Positions 8,830 to 15,597 of a stretch of DNA of 64,000 nucleotides are shown here, piece by piece (position 1 is the first letter of the stretch; each line of letters starts with the position of its first letter). The stretch is taken from positions 19,414 to 83,413 of the forward strand of contig JAMPHT010000009.1 of NCBI GenBank assembly GCA_023663285.1. The letters run 5' to 3'. Source of the DNA: Bacillota bacterium. Its GTDB lineage: Bacteria > Bacillota > Clostridia > Lachnospirales > Lachnospiraceae. The notes beneath the pieces are model-generated. The model was not told where the DNA came from. It saw only the letters and a program-made list of their open reading frames with translations, and did not search any database. The translations under genes were made by a program, and so were the position numbers.

Positions 8830-9793
8830 AATTTTGAACCTCCTCGATTAATTTGTTTGGGGTGGAAGCCCCCGCTGTAATACCCACCAGGCCAACAGAT
8901 TTAGGCAGTTCTAAATGCAAGTCATCCAGTGTCTGTATAAAATAGGTGTCCGCACACTCCTCACAGCATATATCATACAGCTTTTTGGTATTGGAGCTGT
9001 GCCTGCCTCCTATTACGATCATCACGTCAGCTTCCCTTGCAAGATCCCTTGCAGAGCGCTGGCGCTCCTCTGTCGCGCTACACACAGTATTCACAACACT
9101 AACATTGTAACCTTTTTTTTCAAAAATTTCAACTATATAATAAAATTTATTGTAGTTAAATGTCGTTTGGGAGACGACGCAGATCTCCCGTCCCGCAGGC
9201 GGAACAAACTTTTCCGCTTCCTCAGCGGTTTCCAGCACCGTTGCATCCCCCCGGCACCAGCCCAGGATCCCCTCCACCTCAGGGTGTCCCGGATTGCCTA
9301 CAACGACAATGTGCTTTCCCGCTGCGCTCTCTTTCTCCACGATTCCATGGATGCGCTTCACAAAGGGACAGGTGGCGTCCACACATTCCAGTCCCTTCTC
9401 CTCCAGGATCCCATAGACGGTTCTTGGCACCCCATGGGCACGGATGATCACCACCGGCGGCTGTCCGCTGCCTCTTTCGGGGTGTCTCTCCACACTTTCT
9501 TCCCGGTGCAGACCCGTTCCCCTTGTCTCCCCGGAACGCTCTTCCTCACTTTCTTCCCGGTGCAGATCCGTCGCGGAACGCCTCTCGTCTGCGGTGGGAA
9601 TCGCTTCCAGCGCCTCTACATCCGCCAGCACTCTGACGCCCCTTTCCGCCAGTTCCCGAATCACTTCCTCATTGTGTACAATGGGACCATAGGTATATAT
9701 AGTTTTCCCTGTTTTCAGCTGTTCATACACCGTATCTACTGCCCGTTTTACGCCGAAACAGAATCCGGCACACTTATCAAGCCTGACCTCCAT
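8810..9793 (-). CDS. ispH: 4-hydroxy-3-methylbut-2-enyl diphosphate reductase IspH (with repetitive insertion)
   Basis: Last enzyme of the non-mevalonate isoprenoid pathway, converting HMBPP to IPP and DMAPP with a 4Fe-4S cluster. The three cluster cysteines are present: Cys12 (GFCFGV), Cys142 (DATCP) and Cys238 (NTVCSATEERQ). The proton-donor region is also recognisable. Start ATG 9793 is chosen by the family N-terminus MEVRLDKCAGFCFGV; a longer frame overlaps cmk. Residues 68-111 form a low-complexity insertion, rich in Arg, Glu and Ser, that separates the usual RVLADVEALEAIPT and VVIIRAHGV segments. It contains two LHREES copies from a DNA repeat. The insertion lies between structural elements, so the enzyme may still work. 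Confidence 0.94.
   Translation of the reverse strand: MEVRLDKCAGFCFGVKRAVDTVYEQLKTGKTIYTYGPIVHNEEVIRELAERGVRVLADVEALEAIPTADERRSATDLHREESEEERSGETRGTGLHREESVERHPERGSGQPPVVIIRAHGVPRTVYGILEEKGLECVDATCPFVKRIHGIVEKESAAGKHIVVVGNPGHPEVEGILGWCRGDATVLETAEEAEKFVPPAGREICVVSQTTFNYNKFYYIVEIFEKKGYNVSVVNTVCSATEERQRSARDLAREADVMIVIGGRHSSNTKKLYDICCEECADTYFIQTLDDLHLELPKSVGLVGITAGASTPNKLIEEVQNYVRINF
9461..9592 (-). repeat. In-frame repetitive insertion within ispH
   Basis: Codons 68-111 of ispH are not part of the normal family alignment. Two identical 20-nt stretches (9493-9512 and 9547-9566) lie exactly 54 nt apart, so copies keep the reading frame and both encode LHREES. The remaining units are diverged. This looks like a short minisatellite that has expanded in a surface loop. 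Confidence 0.75.
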
Positions 9794-9831
9794 AGCTTCT
9801 CTCCGTTTCCTGTTCTCAAGCCCGCTCTGCA

Positions 9832-10494
9832 TCACTTATCACTGCAGAGAAGAATCACCTGCTCTATCACTTCCTCCTTTGTCATATCCGAGGTATCCAG
9901 CAGGACCGCGTCCTCCGCCTGCTTCAGGGGAGACACCTCCCGATTCATATCGCGGTGATCCCGCTCTTCGATATCCTCCCGGATCTTTGCCAGCTCGCAG
10001 GCTTCCCCCTTCGCTGTCAGCTGGTCATAGCGGCGCTTTGCACGCACCGCACTGCTTGCGGTGAGATAGATCTTTTTCTGAGCATTCGGCAGCACACAGG
10101 TGCCGATGTCCCGTCCGTCCATGATGCAGTCTTTTTTCTCCGCCAGCTTCCGCTGCAGCTCCACCAGCTTGCTGCGGACCTCCGGTATGGGACTGATAAC
10201 GGAAGCCGTGCTTCCAACCTCTTCGGTGCGCAGCAGAGCGCTCACATTCTCCCCGTTTAAATATACCATCTGCACGCCATCCTCATAGCGTATGGTGACA
10301 TCCGCATCCTTGCAGGCTTCCGCGATCTTCTCCCTGTCCTGCAGGTCTGTTCCCTGTCTCAGCACATAAAGGGCCATGGCCCGATACATCATTCCTGTGT
10401 CTACATAGATCAGATTCATTCTCTCAGCCACCGCCTTTGCGATGGTGCTCTTCCCCGCGCCTGCAGGACCGTCGATTGCTATGTTGTAAGCCAT
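9832..10494 (-). CDS. cmk: (d)CMP kinase (cytidylate kinase)
   Basis: Phosphorylates CMP and dCMP using ATP. The P-loop GPAGAGKST lies at residues 9-17, followed by the NMP-binding region VDTGMMYRA and the CMP-kinase motif DGRDIGTCVLP near residue 130. The length (220 aa) is normal. I use ATG 10494 (MAYNIAIDG) with GGAG upstream; a GTG at 10506 would sit directly against the ribosome binding site. It lies between the flavoprotein gene (7 nt to the first possible GTG) and ispH. Confidence 0.96.
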   Translation of the reverse strand: MAYNIAIDGPAGAGKSTIAKAVAERMNLIYVDTGMMYRAMALYVLRQGTDLQDREKIAEACKDADVTIRYEDGVQMVYLNGENVSALLRTEEVGSTASVISPIPEVRSKLVELQRKLAEKKDCIMDGRDIGTCVLPNAQKKIYLTASSAVRAKRRYDQLTAKGEACELAKIREDIEERDHRDMNREVSPLKQAEDAVLLDTSDMTKEEVIEQVILLCSDK

Positions 10495-10512
10495 ATCAGT
10501 AACCACTCCTTT

Positions 10513-11901
10513 CTACTGCTGAAGATCCGCTGCGCTCTGCCCCGCCAGGTGCCCTGTTGACCAGGCTATCTGCAGATTAAAGCCTCCGGTCAGCCCGTCC
10601 AGATCCAGCACCTCCCCGGCAAAGTAAAGCCCGGCTGCCTTCTTTGATTCCATGGTGGACGGATCCACATCCTTTACGGACACTCCGCCCCCGGTGATGA
10701 TCGCCTCCTCAAAGCCCCTGGTCCCCGTCACCGTCAGCGGAAGGTTTTTTATCAGCTTCACAAAGGCCCGCCGTTCCTCCCTGGTAACCTCGTTCACTTT
10801 CTTTTCGGGACAGATACCGGACAGATCCACCATCACCGGGATCAATTTTGCAGGGAACAACGCCCCCAGTCCGTTTTTAAACTGTCTGTTACTGTTTTCC
10901 TCAAAATCCCTGAGCAGGCGCTTGTCCAGCTTTTCCTCCTCCAGAGCCGGTTTCAGATCGATCAGCAGCGTCCCGTCGCCTTTTTTATAATAACTGCTTG
11001 CCGTCAGCGCCAGCGGGCCGCTGACGCCAAAGTGGGTAAACAGCATCTCGCCCAAGCCCTCATACACCTTTCTGCCTTCGCACATCAGCCTCAAAGAAAC
11101 ATTCTTCAGGGAAAGCCCCATAAGCTGACCGCACCAGGGCTCCTTCACCTGTAAGGGAACCAGCGCCGGCCGGGGCTCCGCCAGCTTATGCCCCGCTTTT
11201 TTTGCAAAACGGTAACCGTCTCCGGTGGAACCGGTGGCGGGATAAGACATACCGCCGGTGCAGATAATACATTTATCTCCCTGTATCACCCTTCCGTCGG
11301 AAAGCACCACTCCCTCAAACGCCATTGTTCTTTCCTGTTTTCCATGGACCTTGCGATACCTTTTCCGGGGCTCACCCGTGCCTTGTGTTTCCGCCGTGCT
11401 TTCCGCTTCCACTGCGCCTTGGGCTCCCGCCGTGCCTTGGGCTTCCGCTGCACCTTGGGCTCCCGCCGTGCTTTCTGCTTCCTGCAGCCCCGTAAGGATA
11501 TCTGCTACCCTTGTATTCAACAGCACCTCTACCCCCCGCTTCTTCAACTCCCGCTGAAGCGCCCCTATCACATCCGAGGAATGATCGGATACAGGGAACA
11601 CTCTGTCTCCCCGCTCTGTTTTCAGACGGCATCCCGCCTGCTCCAGGAAATTCATAACATCTGTATTGTTAAATCCGTAAAAAGCGCTGTACAAAAACTT
11701 TGCATTGGTACAGACATTTGCAAACAGGGTATCCATGTCCCCGGCGTTTGTCACGTTACAGCGCCCTTTACCTGTAATAAAAAGCTTCTTTCCCAGCTTC
11801 TCGTTTTTCTCGATCAGGCAGACCCTGCCTCCGGCCCCGGCCGCTGCCAGCGCCGCCATCATCCCCGCCGGACCGCCGCCCACCACGATTATCCTGTTCA
11901 T
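10513..11901 (-). CDS. NAD(P)/FAD-dependent oxidoreductase, HI0933/BaiN-like (with hexapeptide repeat)
   Basis: A flavoprotein of the HI0933 (YhiN/BaiN) family. The FAD-binding GGGPAGMMAA motif is at residues 8-17, KLFITGKGRCNVTN follows at about 40, and the C-terminal GGVSVKDVDPSTMESK and GGFNLQIAWSTG motifs are present. The physiological substrate of most members is unknown; BaiN-type bile-acid activity should not be assumed. Around residues 138-175 there is an Ala/Gln/Gly-rich insertion made of six-residue repeats encoded by an 18-bp tandem array. The gene is the first of the cmk-ispH-S1-cheR run and lies just downstream of hairpin element A. Confidence 0.88.
   Translation of the reverse strand: MNRIIVVGGGPAGMMAALAAAGAGGRVCLIEKNEKLGKKLFITGKGRCNVTNAGDMDTLFANVCTNAKFLYSAFYGFNNTDVMNFLEQAGCRLKTERGDRVFPVSDHSSDVIGALQRELKKRGVEVLLNTRVADILTGLQEAESTAGAQGAAEAQGTAGAQGAVEAESTAETQGTGEPRKRYRKVHGKQERTMAFEGVVLSDGRVIQGDKCIICTGGMSYPATGSTGDGYRFAKKAGHKLAEPRPALVPLQVKEPWCGQLMGLSLKNVSLRLMCEGRKVYEGLGEMLFTHFGVSGPLALTASSYYKKGDGTLLIDLKPALEEEKLDKRLLRDFEENSNRQFKNGLGALFPAKLIPVMVDLSGICPEKKVNEVTREERRAFVKLIKNLPLTVTGTRGFEEAIITGGGVSVKDVDPSTMESKKAAGLYFAGEVLDLDGLTGGFNLQIAWSTGHLAGQSAADLQQ
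11381..11488. repeat. 18-bp tandem repeat (six units) inside the flavoprotein gene
   Basis: Six consecutive 18-bp units; units three and five (CCTTGGGCTCCCGCCGTG) are identical and the others differ at a few positions. On the coding strand each unit encodes a hexapeptide of the type (Q/E)(G/S)(A/T)(A/V)(G/E)A. Multiples of three keep the frame, so copy number may vary between strains. Confidence 0.85.
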
Positions 11902-11931
11902 CCCCTAAGCCTCCATCCTTTGGTTCGCAGC

Positions 11932-12055
11932 CATGCCGCCTCCGGCGGCACAAACAATCCTTGAGAAGAATCGCTTCCCTTGCGATTCTTCAGTGTGAGA
12001 TTAGAATTTCTTTGCGAAATGCCCTCTGGCATGAGCATTAGAAATTCTTCTCACA
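11932..12055 (-). repeat. Dispersed hairpin element, copy A
   Basis: Intergenic element between the RpiR gene and the flavoprotein gene. Hairpins are separated by linkers shared with copy B (42013-42161). Arms: TGCCGCC/GGCGGCA, GAAGAATCGC/GCGATTCTTC, and TGTGAGA..AGAATTTCT/AGAAATTCT..TCTCACA, which encloses ATGCC/GGCAT. The linkers CACAAACAATCC and the segment around CAGTGTGAGATTAG are identical in both copies while the inner stems differ. The RpiR stop codon (12051-12053) lies inside its left edge as read on the minus strand. Confidence 0.8.
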
Positions 12056-12983
12056 TTTCTTTGCGCAGGGAATAATTCAGCATAGGCTCATCGTCAATAA
12101 AGTTGATCTCGTCATTCAGGTACACCTGATAATTATTCCAGGTCTCCTCCAGCATCTCCAGATTCCGCTTCACATCCTGGGGGCACTTTAAGCACAGCGC
12201 CACCACCAGCGCGTTGATAACGCTCAGCGGCGCTACCAGAGAGTCAACAATGGACACCATATCGCTTCTTGCCAGAAGATTACAGGAGGAATACAGACTC
12301 ATGGGCGAGTGGGTGGAATCCGTTATGGCAATCACCTTTGCGTTTCTGTCGCTGGCAAATTCCATTGCCTTCAACGTACGCATGGAATATCTGGGGAAGC
12401 TGATACCGATGAAGCAATCCTTCTCATTGATCCGTATCATCTGCTCAAAGGTCTCGCTGACACTGGTGGTCTTTAACAACACCACCCCGCCTCTGATCAT
12501 ATTGAGGTAAAAATGCAGGAATTCTGCCAGGGGCTCGTTGCTGCGCAGGCCCATGATATAAATAGTCTCCGCCTCCAAAATGGTATTCACCGACAGTTCA
12601 AAGGCCGTGGGATCCAGATGGTCTATTGTATGCTGCAGCTTTTCAATATCAGCCGTTATCACGGATGTAAGCACCTCGGACTGGGAGCTTCTTCCGTATT
12701 TTGCATCCATTTTCTGGATACTGCTGAGTTTCCCCTTGACGCACTCTTCCAGCGCCCGCTGAAACTCCGGGTATCCCTCGTACCCGATACCGGAAGCAAA
12801 ACGAACTACTGTAGATTCACTGATCCCCAGCATTTCTCCAAGCCTTGCCGCAGTCATGAACACAGCCTGATCATAGTGCTCCAGGATAAATGAGGCAATG
12901 GCCTTGTGGCTTTTGCTCATCTTATTGTATTTATCCGATATCCGGCTCAACACATCATATTCTTTTCCCACGATCTCCTCCAT
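12051..12983 (-). CDS. RpiR/MurR-family transcriptional regulator
   Basis: A 310-aa regulator with an N-terminal helix-turn-helix domain of the RpiR type (about residues 10-85; AARLGEMLGISESTVVRFA is the HTH) and a SIS sugar-phosphate-binding domain (about 125-260; IYIMGLRSNEPLAEF begins it). Family members respond to phosphosugars and often control sugar or amino-sugar catabolism, but no such genes are adjacent, so the target is unknown. The stop codon is within hairpin element A. A palindrome CGGCAG..CTGCCG (13044-13057) lies upstream and could be its operator. Confidence 0.9.
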   Translation of the reverse strand: MEEIVGKEYDVLSRISDKYNKMSKSHKAIASFILEHYDQAVFMTAARLGEMLGISESTVVRFASGIGYEGYPEFQRALEECVKGKLSSIQKMDAKYGRSSQSEVLTSVITADIEKLQHTIDHLDPTAFELSVNTILEAETIYIMGLRSNEPLAEFLHFYLNMIRGGVVLLKTTSVSETFEQMIRINEKDCFIGISFPRYSMRTLKAMEFASDRNAKVIAITDSTHSPMSLYSSCNLLARSDMVSIVDSLVAPLSVINALVVALCLKCPQDVKRNLEMLEETWNNYQVYLNDEINFIDDEPMLNYSLRKEM

Positions 12984-13043
12984 TTTTGAACTGTATCCCT
13001 TTCACCCTGCCGCCCTGTTCTATATTCATTCTATCCATGCAGA

Positions 13044-13057
13044 CGGCAGTTCTGCCG
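13044..13057. promoter_or_regulatory. Palindrome upstream of the RpiR gene (possible operator)
   Basis: CGGCAGTTCTGCCG is a 6-bp inverted repeat with a 2-nt centre, about 60 nt upstream of the RpiR start. Autoregulation is possible but unproven, and no clear promoter accompanies it. Confidence 0.3.
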
Positions 13058-13069
13058 GGGCTATATCCG

Positions 13070-13120
13070 GTATGACTCACTTTAATTATCCCTATGTTTC
13101 GCCCGGCTGGTGAGTCATAC
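13070..13120. repeat. Spaced inverted repeat between the TetR and RpiR genes
   Basis: The 11-nt arms GTATGACTCAC (13070-13080) and GTGAGTCATAC (13110-13120) are perfect complements 29 nt apart. The right arm touches the TetR stop codon. No T-run follows on either strand, so it is not a standard terminator. Confidence 0.6.
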
Positions 13121-13668
13121 TAGGACATAAACGCCTTGCAGGAGTGTTCCAGCAGTTCAAGGGTCTCCACGTCGGACAGGTCGTAATCCCCTGTCAGCGA
13201 CATACAGGCCGCACCATGTATCAATATCCACATTCTCATAAACAGGTTTCCGGGGTCCGAGCAGCCTGCAGATCTTGCAAGATTGATTTCATATACCACA
13301 TTTCCCTCCCCGCCGTTCAAGAGCTCATACATACTCTTTCTGCCGGGCCTGCTGTTTACAAACAGTAATTCAAACAGGTGTTTTTCTTCCCGCGCAAACC
13401 CTATGTACGCCATCCCCAGGTTGGAGAAGGGCGCCTTCCCGATCCTGGGGTACAGGCTGTAGTAATCCTGAAAGTACGCCGCCGCCCGCTCATAAACCGC
13501 ATCCCAAAGCTCGTCCATATTCTTATATACACGAAAAATGGGCTGGGTAGAACAGCCTGCTTTTGCCGCCACCCGGCGGGCCGTCACATTGGAAAAGCCT
13601 TCCTCCCTGGTCATTGCAAAGGCGGTATCCAAAATCATTTGTAGTGTTATTGTTTCCTTTCGTGCCAT
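13120..13668 (-). CDS. TetR/AcrR-family transcriptional regulator
   Basis: A 182-aa repressor-type protein. The N-terminal TetR helix-turn-helix occupies about residues 8-55 (FSNVTARRVAAKAGCSTQPIF is the recognition region), followed by a helical ligand-binding domain. Start ATG 13668 has GGGAG upstream. The promoter region holds a 19-nt palindrome directly over the -10 box, so negative autoregulation is very likely. Its ligand and other targets cannot be read here. Confidence 0.92.
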   Translation of the reverse strand: MARKETITLQMILDTAFAMTREEGFSNVTARRVAAKAGCSTQPIFRVYKNMDELWDAVYERAAAYFQDYYSLYPRIGKAPFSNLGMAYIGFAREEKHLFELLFVNSRPGRKSMYELLNGGEGNVVYEINLARSAGCSDPGNLFMRMWILIHGAACMSLTGDYDLSDVETLELLEHSCKAFMS

Positions 13669-13723
13669 AGCACTCTCCCCTCAATTTTATCTGTCCTGCA
13701 GCCCATTGTTTCAGGCATCGTTA

Positions 13724-13742
13724 GTAACATATGTTATGTTAC
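13724..13742. promoter_or_regulatory. TetR operator (palindrome over the -10 box)
   Basis: GTAACATA-tgt-TATGTTAC has perfect 8-nt arms around a 3-nt centre, a typical TetR-family site. It overlaps the -10 box of the gene's own promoter, so binding would block transcription. Confidence 0.7.
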
Positions 13743-13764
13743 AGAAATATTTCCTTTCTGTCAA
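13736..13764 (-). promoter_or_regulatory. Promoter of the TetR gene
   Basis: On the minus strand, TTGACA (13759-13764) is followed after 17 nt by TAACAT (13736-13741). The -35 is consensus. The -10 is inside the palindromic operator. Confidence 0.65.
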
Positions 13765-13856
13765 GCAATTCCTTTTTACTATATGCGCGGCGTTGTTTTA
13801 ATGTTATGATGAGATATTTATTAGAGGTGCAACAGACTATTATGTATATAGAGAAA

Positions 13857-13888
13857 GAAAAGCACCCACTCCAAAGCGGATGCTTTCC
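13857..13888 (-). terminator. Terminator of the Dlt-like operon
   Basis: Just downstream of the lipoprotein stop, AAAGCATCC pairs with GGGTGCTTT (minus strand, with one wobble) and is followed by a TTCTTTC tract. It closes the seven-gene operon that begins at 21418. Confidence 0.6.
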
Positions 13889-13893
13889 AGCCC

Positions 13894-14466
13894 CTACTCG
13901 TCCAGTACGGTGGAAAAATATTGGATAGATGTCACGGTATCATTCTCTATGAGAATGCAGAGCTTCATGCCGTCCTTATAATATACCAGCATACTGCCCT
14001 GCTCCGTATAATCCGTTCCATAGGCATTCGTCACATCTGTCAGCGTGCTGCCGATTGAAATATTTTCAGCGGTAGATACTGCGTCGTCCTTTAAAATGAT
14101 TGTTGAAATATAGTCTTTTTCGCCCTGAGGATAGGTCTCTATCACAAAGCTGTTATAGGTATATGTCTTATCCAGTCCCTCAAAGGCACAGCTTGCAGCT
14201 TCAAAATAGTTATTGGGTTCTCCCAGCCCCGCCAGAACAACCGCCATGTCCTCATCCACCGACACAGTCACGCCGTTATACTGAAAAACATAACCCTTAG
14301 CGGCAGCCTGGGCTCCGCCCGACTGAGTTCCTGCGGAATCCCCCGCTGTCTGGGACGCGCCCCCCGGCACATCCGAGACCTCTCCGTCGATGACCTTCTC
14401 GCTGTCTCCACAGCCCGTCATCAAAAGCATACCTGCTGTCAATAAAATACTGATCCACTTTTTCAT
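13894..14466 (-). CDS. Small secreted lipoprotein, last gene of the Dlt-like operon
   Basis: A 190-aa protein with a lipoprotein signal peptide: positive start MKKW, hydrophobic core and lipobox LMTGC with Cys19. A Gly/Ser/Gln-rich linker (about 25-60) leads to a folded domain (about 65-190) with YNGVTVSVDEDMA and a repeated pattern (VLAGLGEPNNYFEA, and later DVTNAYGTDYTEQG) that resembles two half-domains of an extracytoplasmic fold. I do not recognise the family. It starts 14 nt after the DltD-like gene and is followed by a terminator, so it belongs to that operon. It may act at the cell surface with the modified polymer. Confidence 0.8.
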   Translation of the reverse strand: MKKWISILLTAGMLLMTGCGDSEKVIDGEVSDVPGGASQTAGDSAGTQSGGAQAAAKGYVFQYNGVTVSVDEDMAVVLAGLGEPNNYFEAASCAFEGLDKTYTYNSFVIETYPQGEKDYISTIILKDDAVSTAENISIGSTLTDVTNAYGTDYTEQGSMLVYYKDGMKLCILIENDTVTSIQYFSTVLDE

Positions 14467-14479
14467 AAGTACCCTCCTG

Positions 14480-15517
14480 TTATTTTATTCCATATTGAAT
14501 ATACTGTTGCTGCTTTTCCTGTTCGTAGGCCGAAAGCTTCTCCGCCCACGCTTTCTCCAGCTTAGCCTCTCCCCGCCTGTCCGGAACCTCTGTCTCATCC
14601 GCAAGTATCTGCCCGAAATATGCGCTCAGCTTCTCCGCCCCCGACAGATTCAGATGCAGTCCCCCGTCGTAGGTATCCGTCTGAAAGTCCAGCCCGATCT
14701 CCTCCGCACATTCCAGAAAATTCACATAGAGCAGACCATGGTCCTTAGCGTATTCCTCCATCTGGCTCTCCCACTGATCATACCAGTGAGGATACAGGCT
14801 GGGGGCCTTGATGAGGACCAGCTGAACATCCTTTTCCTCACACAGCTTCCTCATTTTGTCCAGATAGTCATAAGCGTTTTCTCCAAACCGATAATCCCCT
14901 AATGGTACCGGATCGGGCATATCTCCCGCCGCCTTTACATCCACCCGCATATAGTAGCCGTTGTGGGACACCTTCGGCACCTGAAACATATTTTCAAGAT
15001 CGCTTCTCTGCAGCTCGCTCCATCGGGAATGGTATCTGAGAATGGGGAACAGATAATCCTCAAAATTCTCTTTTGAAGTCATGGAAGCATATATGGACTT
15101 TACCTTGGAAGCGGACCATTTCATGCCCTCCAGCGTCATCCGGTTGTAGGCTTCCTTCTGAGGCTCGTTGTACTGCATGGCCAGTACGTTGAATACCACC
15201 ACCTTCGGCGTCTCATACCGCAGCGTGTCCTCCAGCAGATAATAGGACTGCCAGATAAGCTGCTGGGCGCTTCCCCTGATATAGCTGTTGATGCCGTACT
15301 CCTGCCACAAGACCGCGGGAGAAAAATTCTCATACACCTCGCAGTCTCCTATGAAGATAACGTCATGGTCCTTTTCCTCGCCATAGTATTCCGCTATCAA
15401 CGCTCCTTCGATTATACCGTCGGTGTACTTCGGTGTCAACAGCCTTTGCAACAGGGCAAGGCTACATACCACAATACAAACCGAGGCGATCGCCCTGCCG
15501 ATTTTTTTCCCTTTCAT
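14480..15517 (-). CDS. DltD-like SGNH-fold membrane-anchored protein (Cys at nucleophile position)
   Basis: A 345-aa protein with one N-terminal membrane helix (about 7-26) and an extracytoplasmic SGNH-like domain. Block I reads DVIFIGDCEV, so Cys59 stands where a Ser is usual (GDS). Block II is RGSAQQ (Gly82), block III contains FNVLAMQ (Asn110) and block V is DGGLH (Asp284, His288). In Dlt and alginate-acetylation systems the partner of the MBOAT protein has this fold and completes acyl transfer outside the cell. Start ATG 15517 is preferred (GAGGGG upstream); a longer frame to 15559 has no signal-like N-terminus. It follows the MBOAT gene. Confidence 0.82.
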   Translation of the reverse strand: MKGKKIGRAIASVCIVVCSLALLQRLLTPKYTDGIIEGALIAEYYGEEKDHDVIFIGDCEVYENFSPAVLWQEYGINSYIRGSAQQLIWQSYYLLEDTLRYETPKVVVFNVLAMQYNEPQKEAYNRMTLEGMKWSASKVKSIYASMTSKENFEDYLFPILRYHSRWSELQRSDLENMFQVPKVSHNGYYMRVDVKAAGDMPDPVPLGDYRFGENAYDYLDKMRKLCEEKDVQLVLIKAPSLYPHWYDQWESQMEEYAKDHGLLYVNFLECAEEIGLDFQTDTYDGGLHLNLSGAEKLSAYFGQILADETEVPDRRGEAKLEKAWAEKLSAYEQEKQQQYIQYGIK

Positions 15518-15597
15518 AATTGTACCCCTCTGTGTGCATAAAGAGGGGTGTTTATACACCCTCTTACGCCAATCAATACTTGAAACTGTCCACAGCT

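Noticed and set aside
8810-9835. Frameshift separating a fused IspH-S1 protein
   Set aside because: Both proteins have complete ends and S1 has its own ribosome binding site. A true split gene is more likely than a frameshift.
10513-11901. Assignment of the flavoprotein as a bile-acid enzyme (BaiN)
   Set aside because: The HI0933 fold is broad and no bai genes are nearby; only the family name is used.
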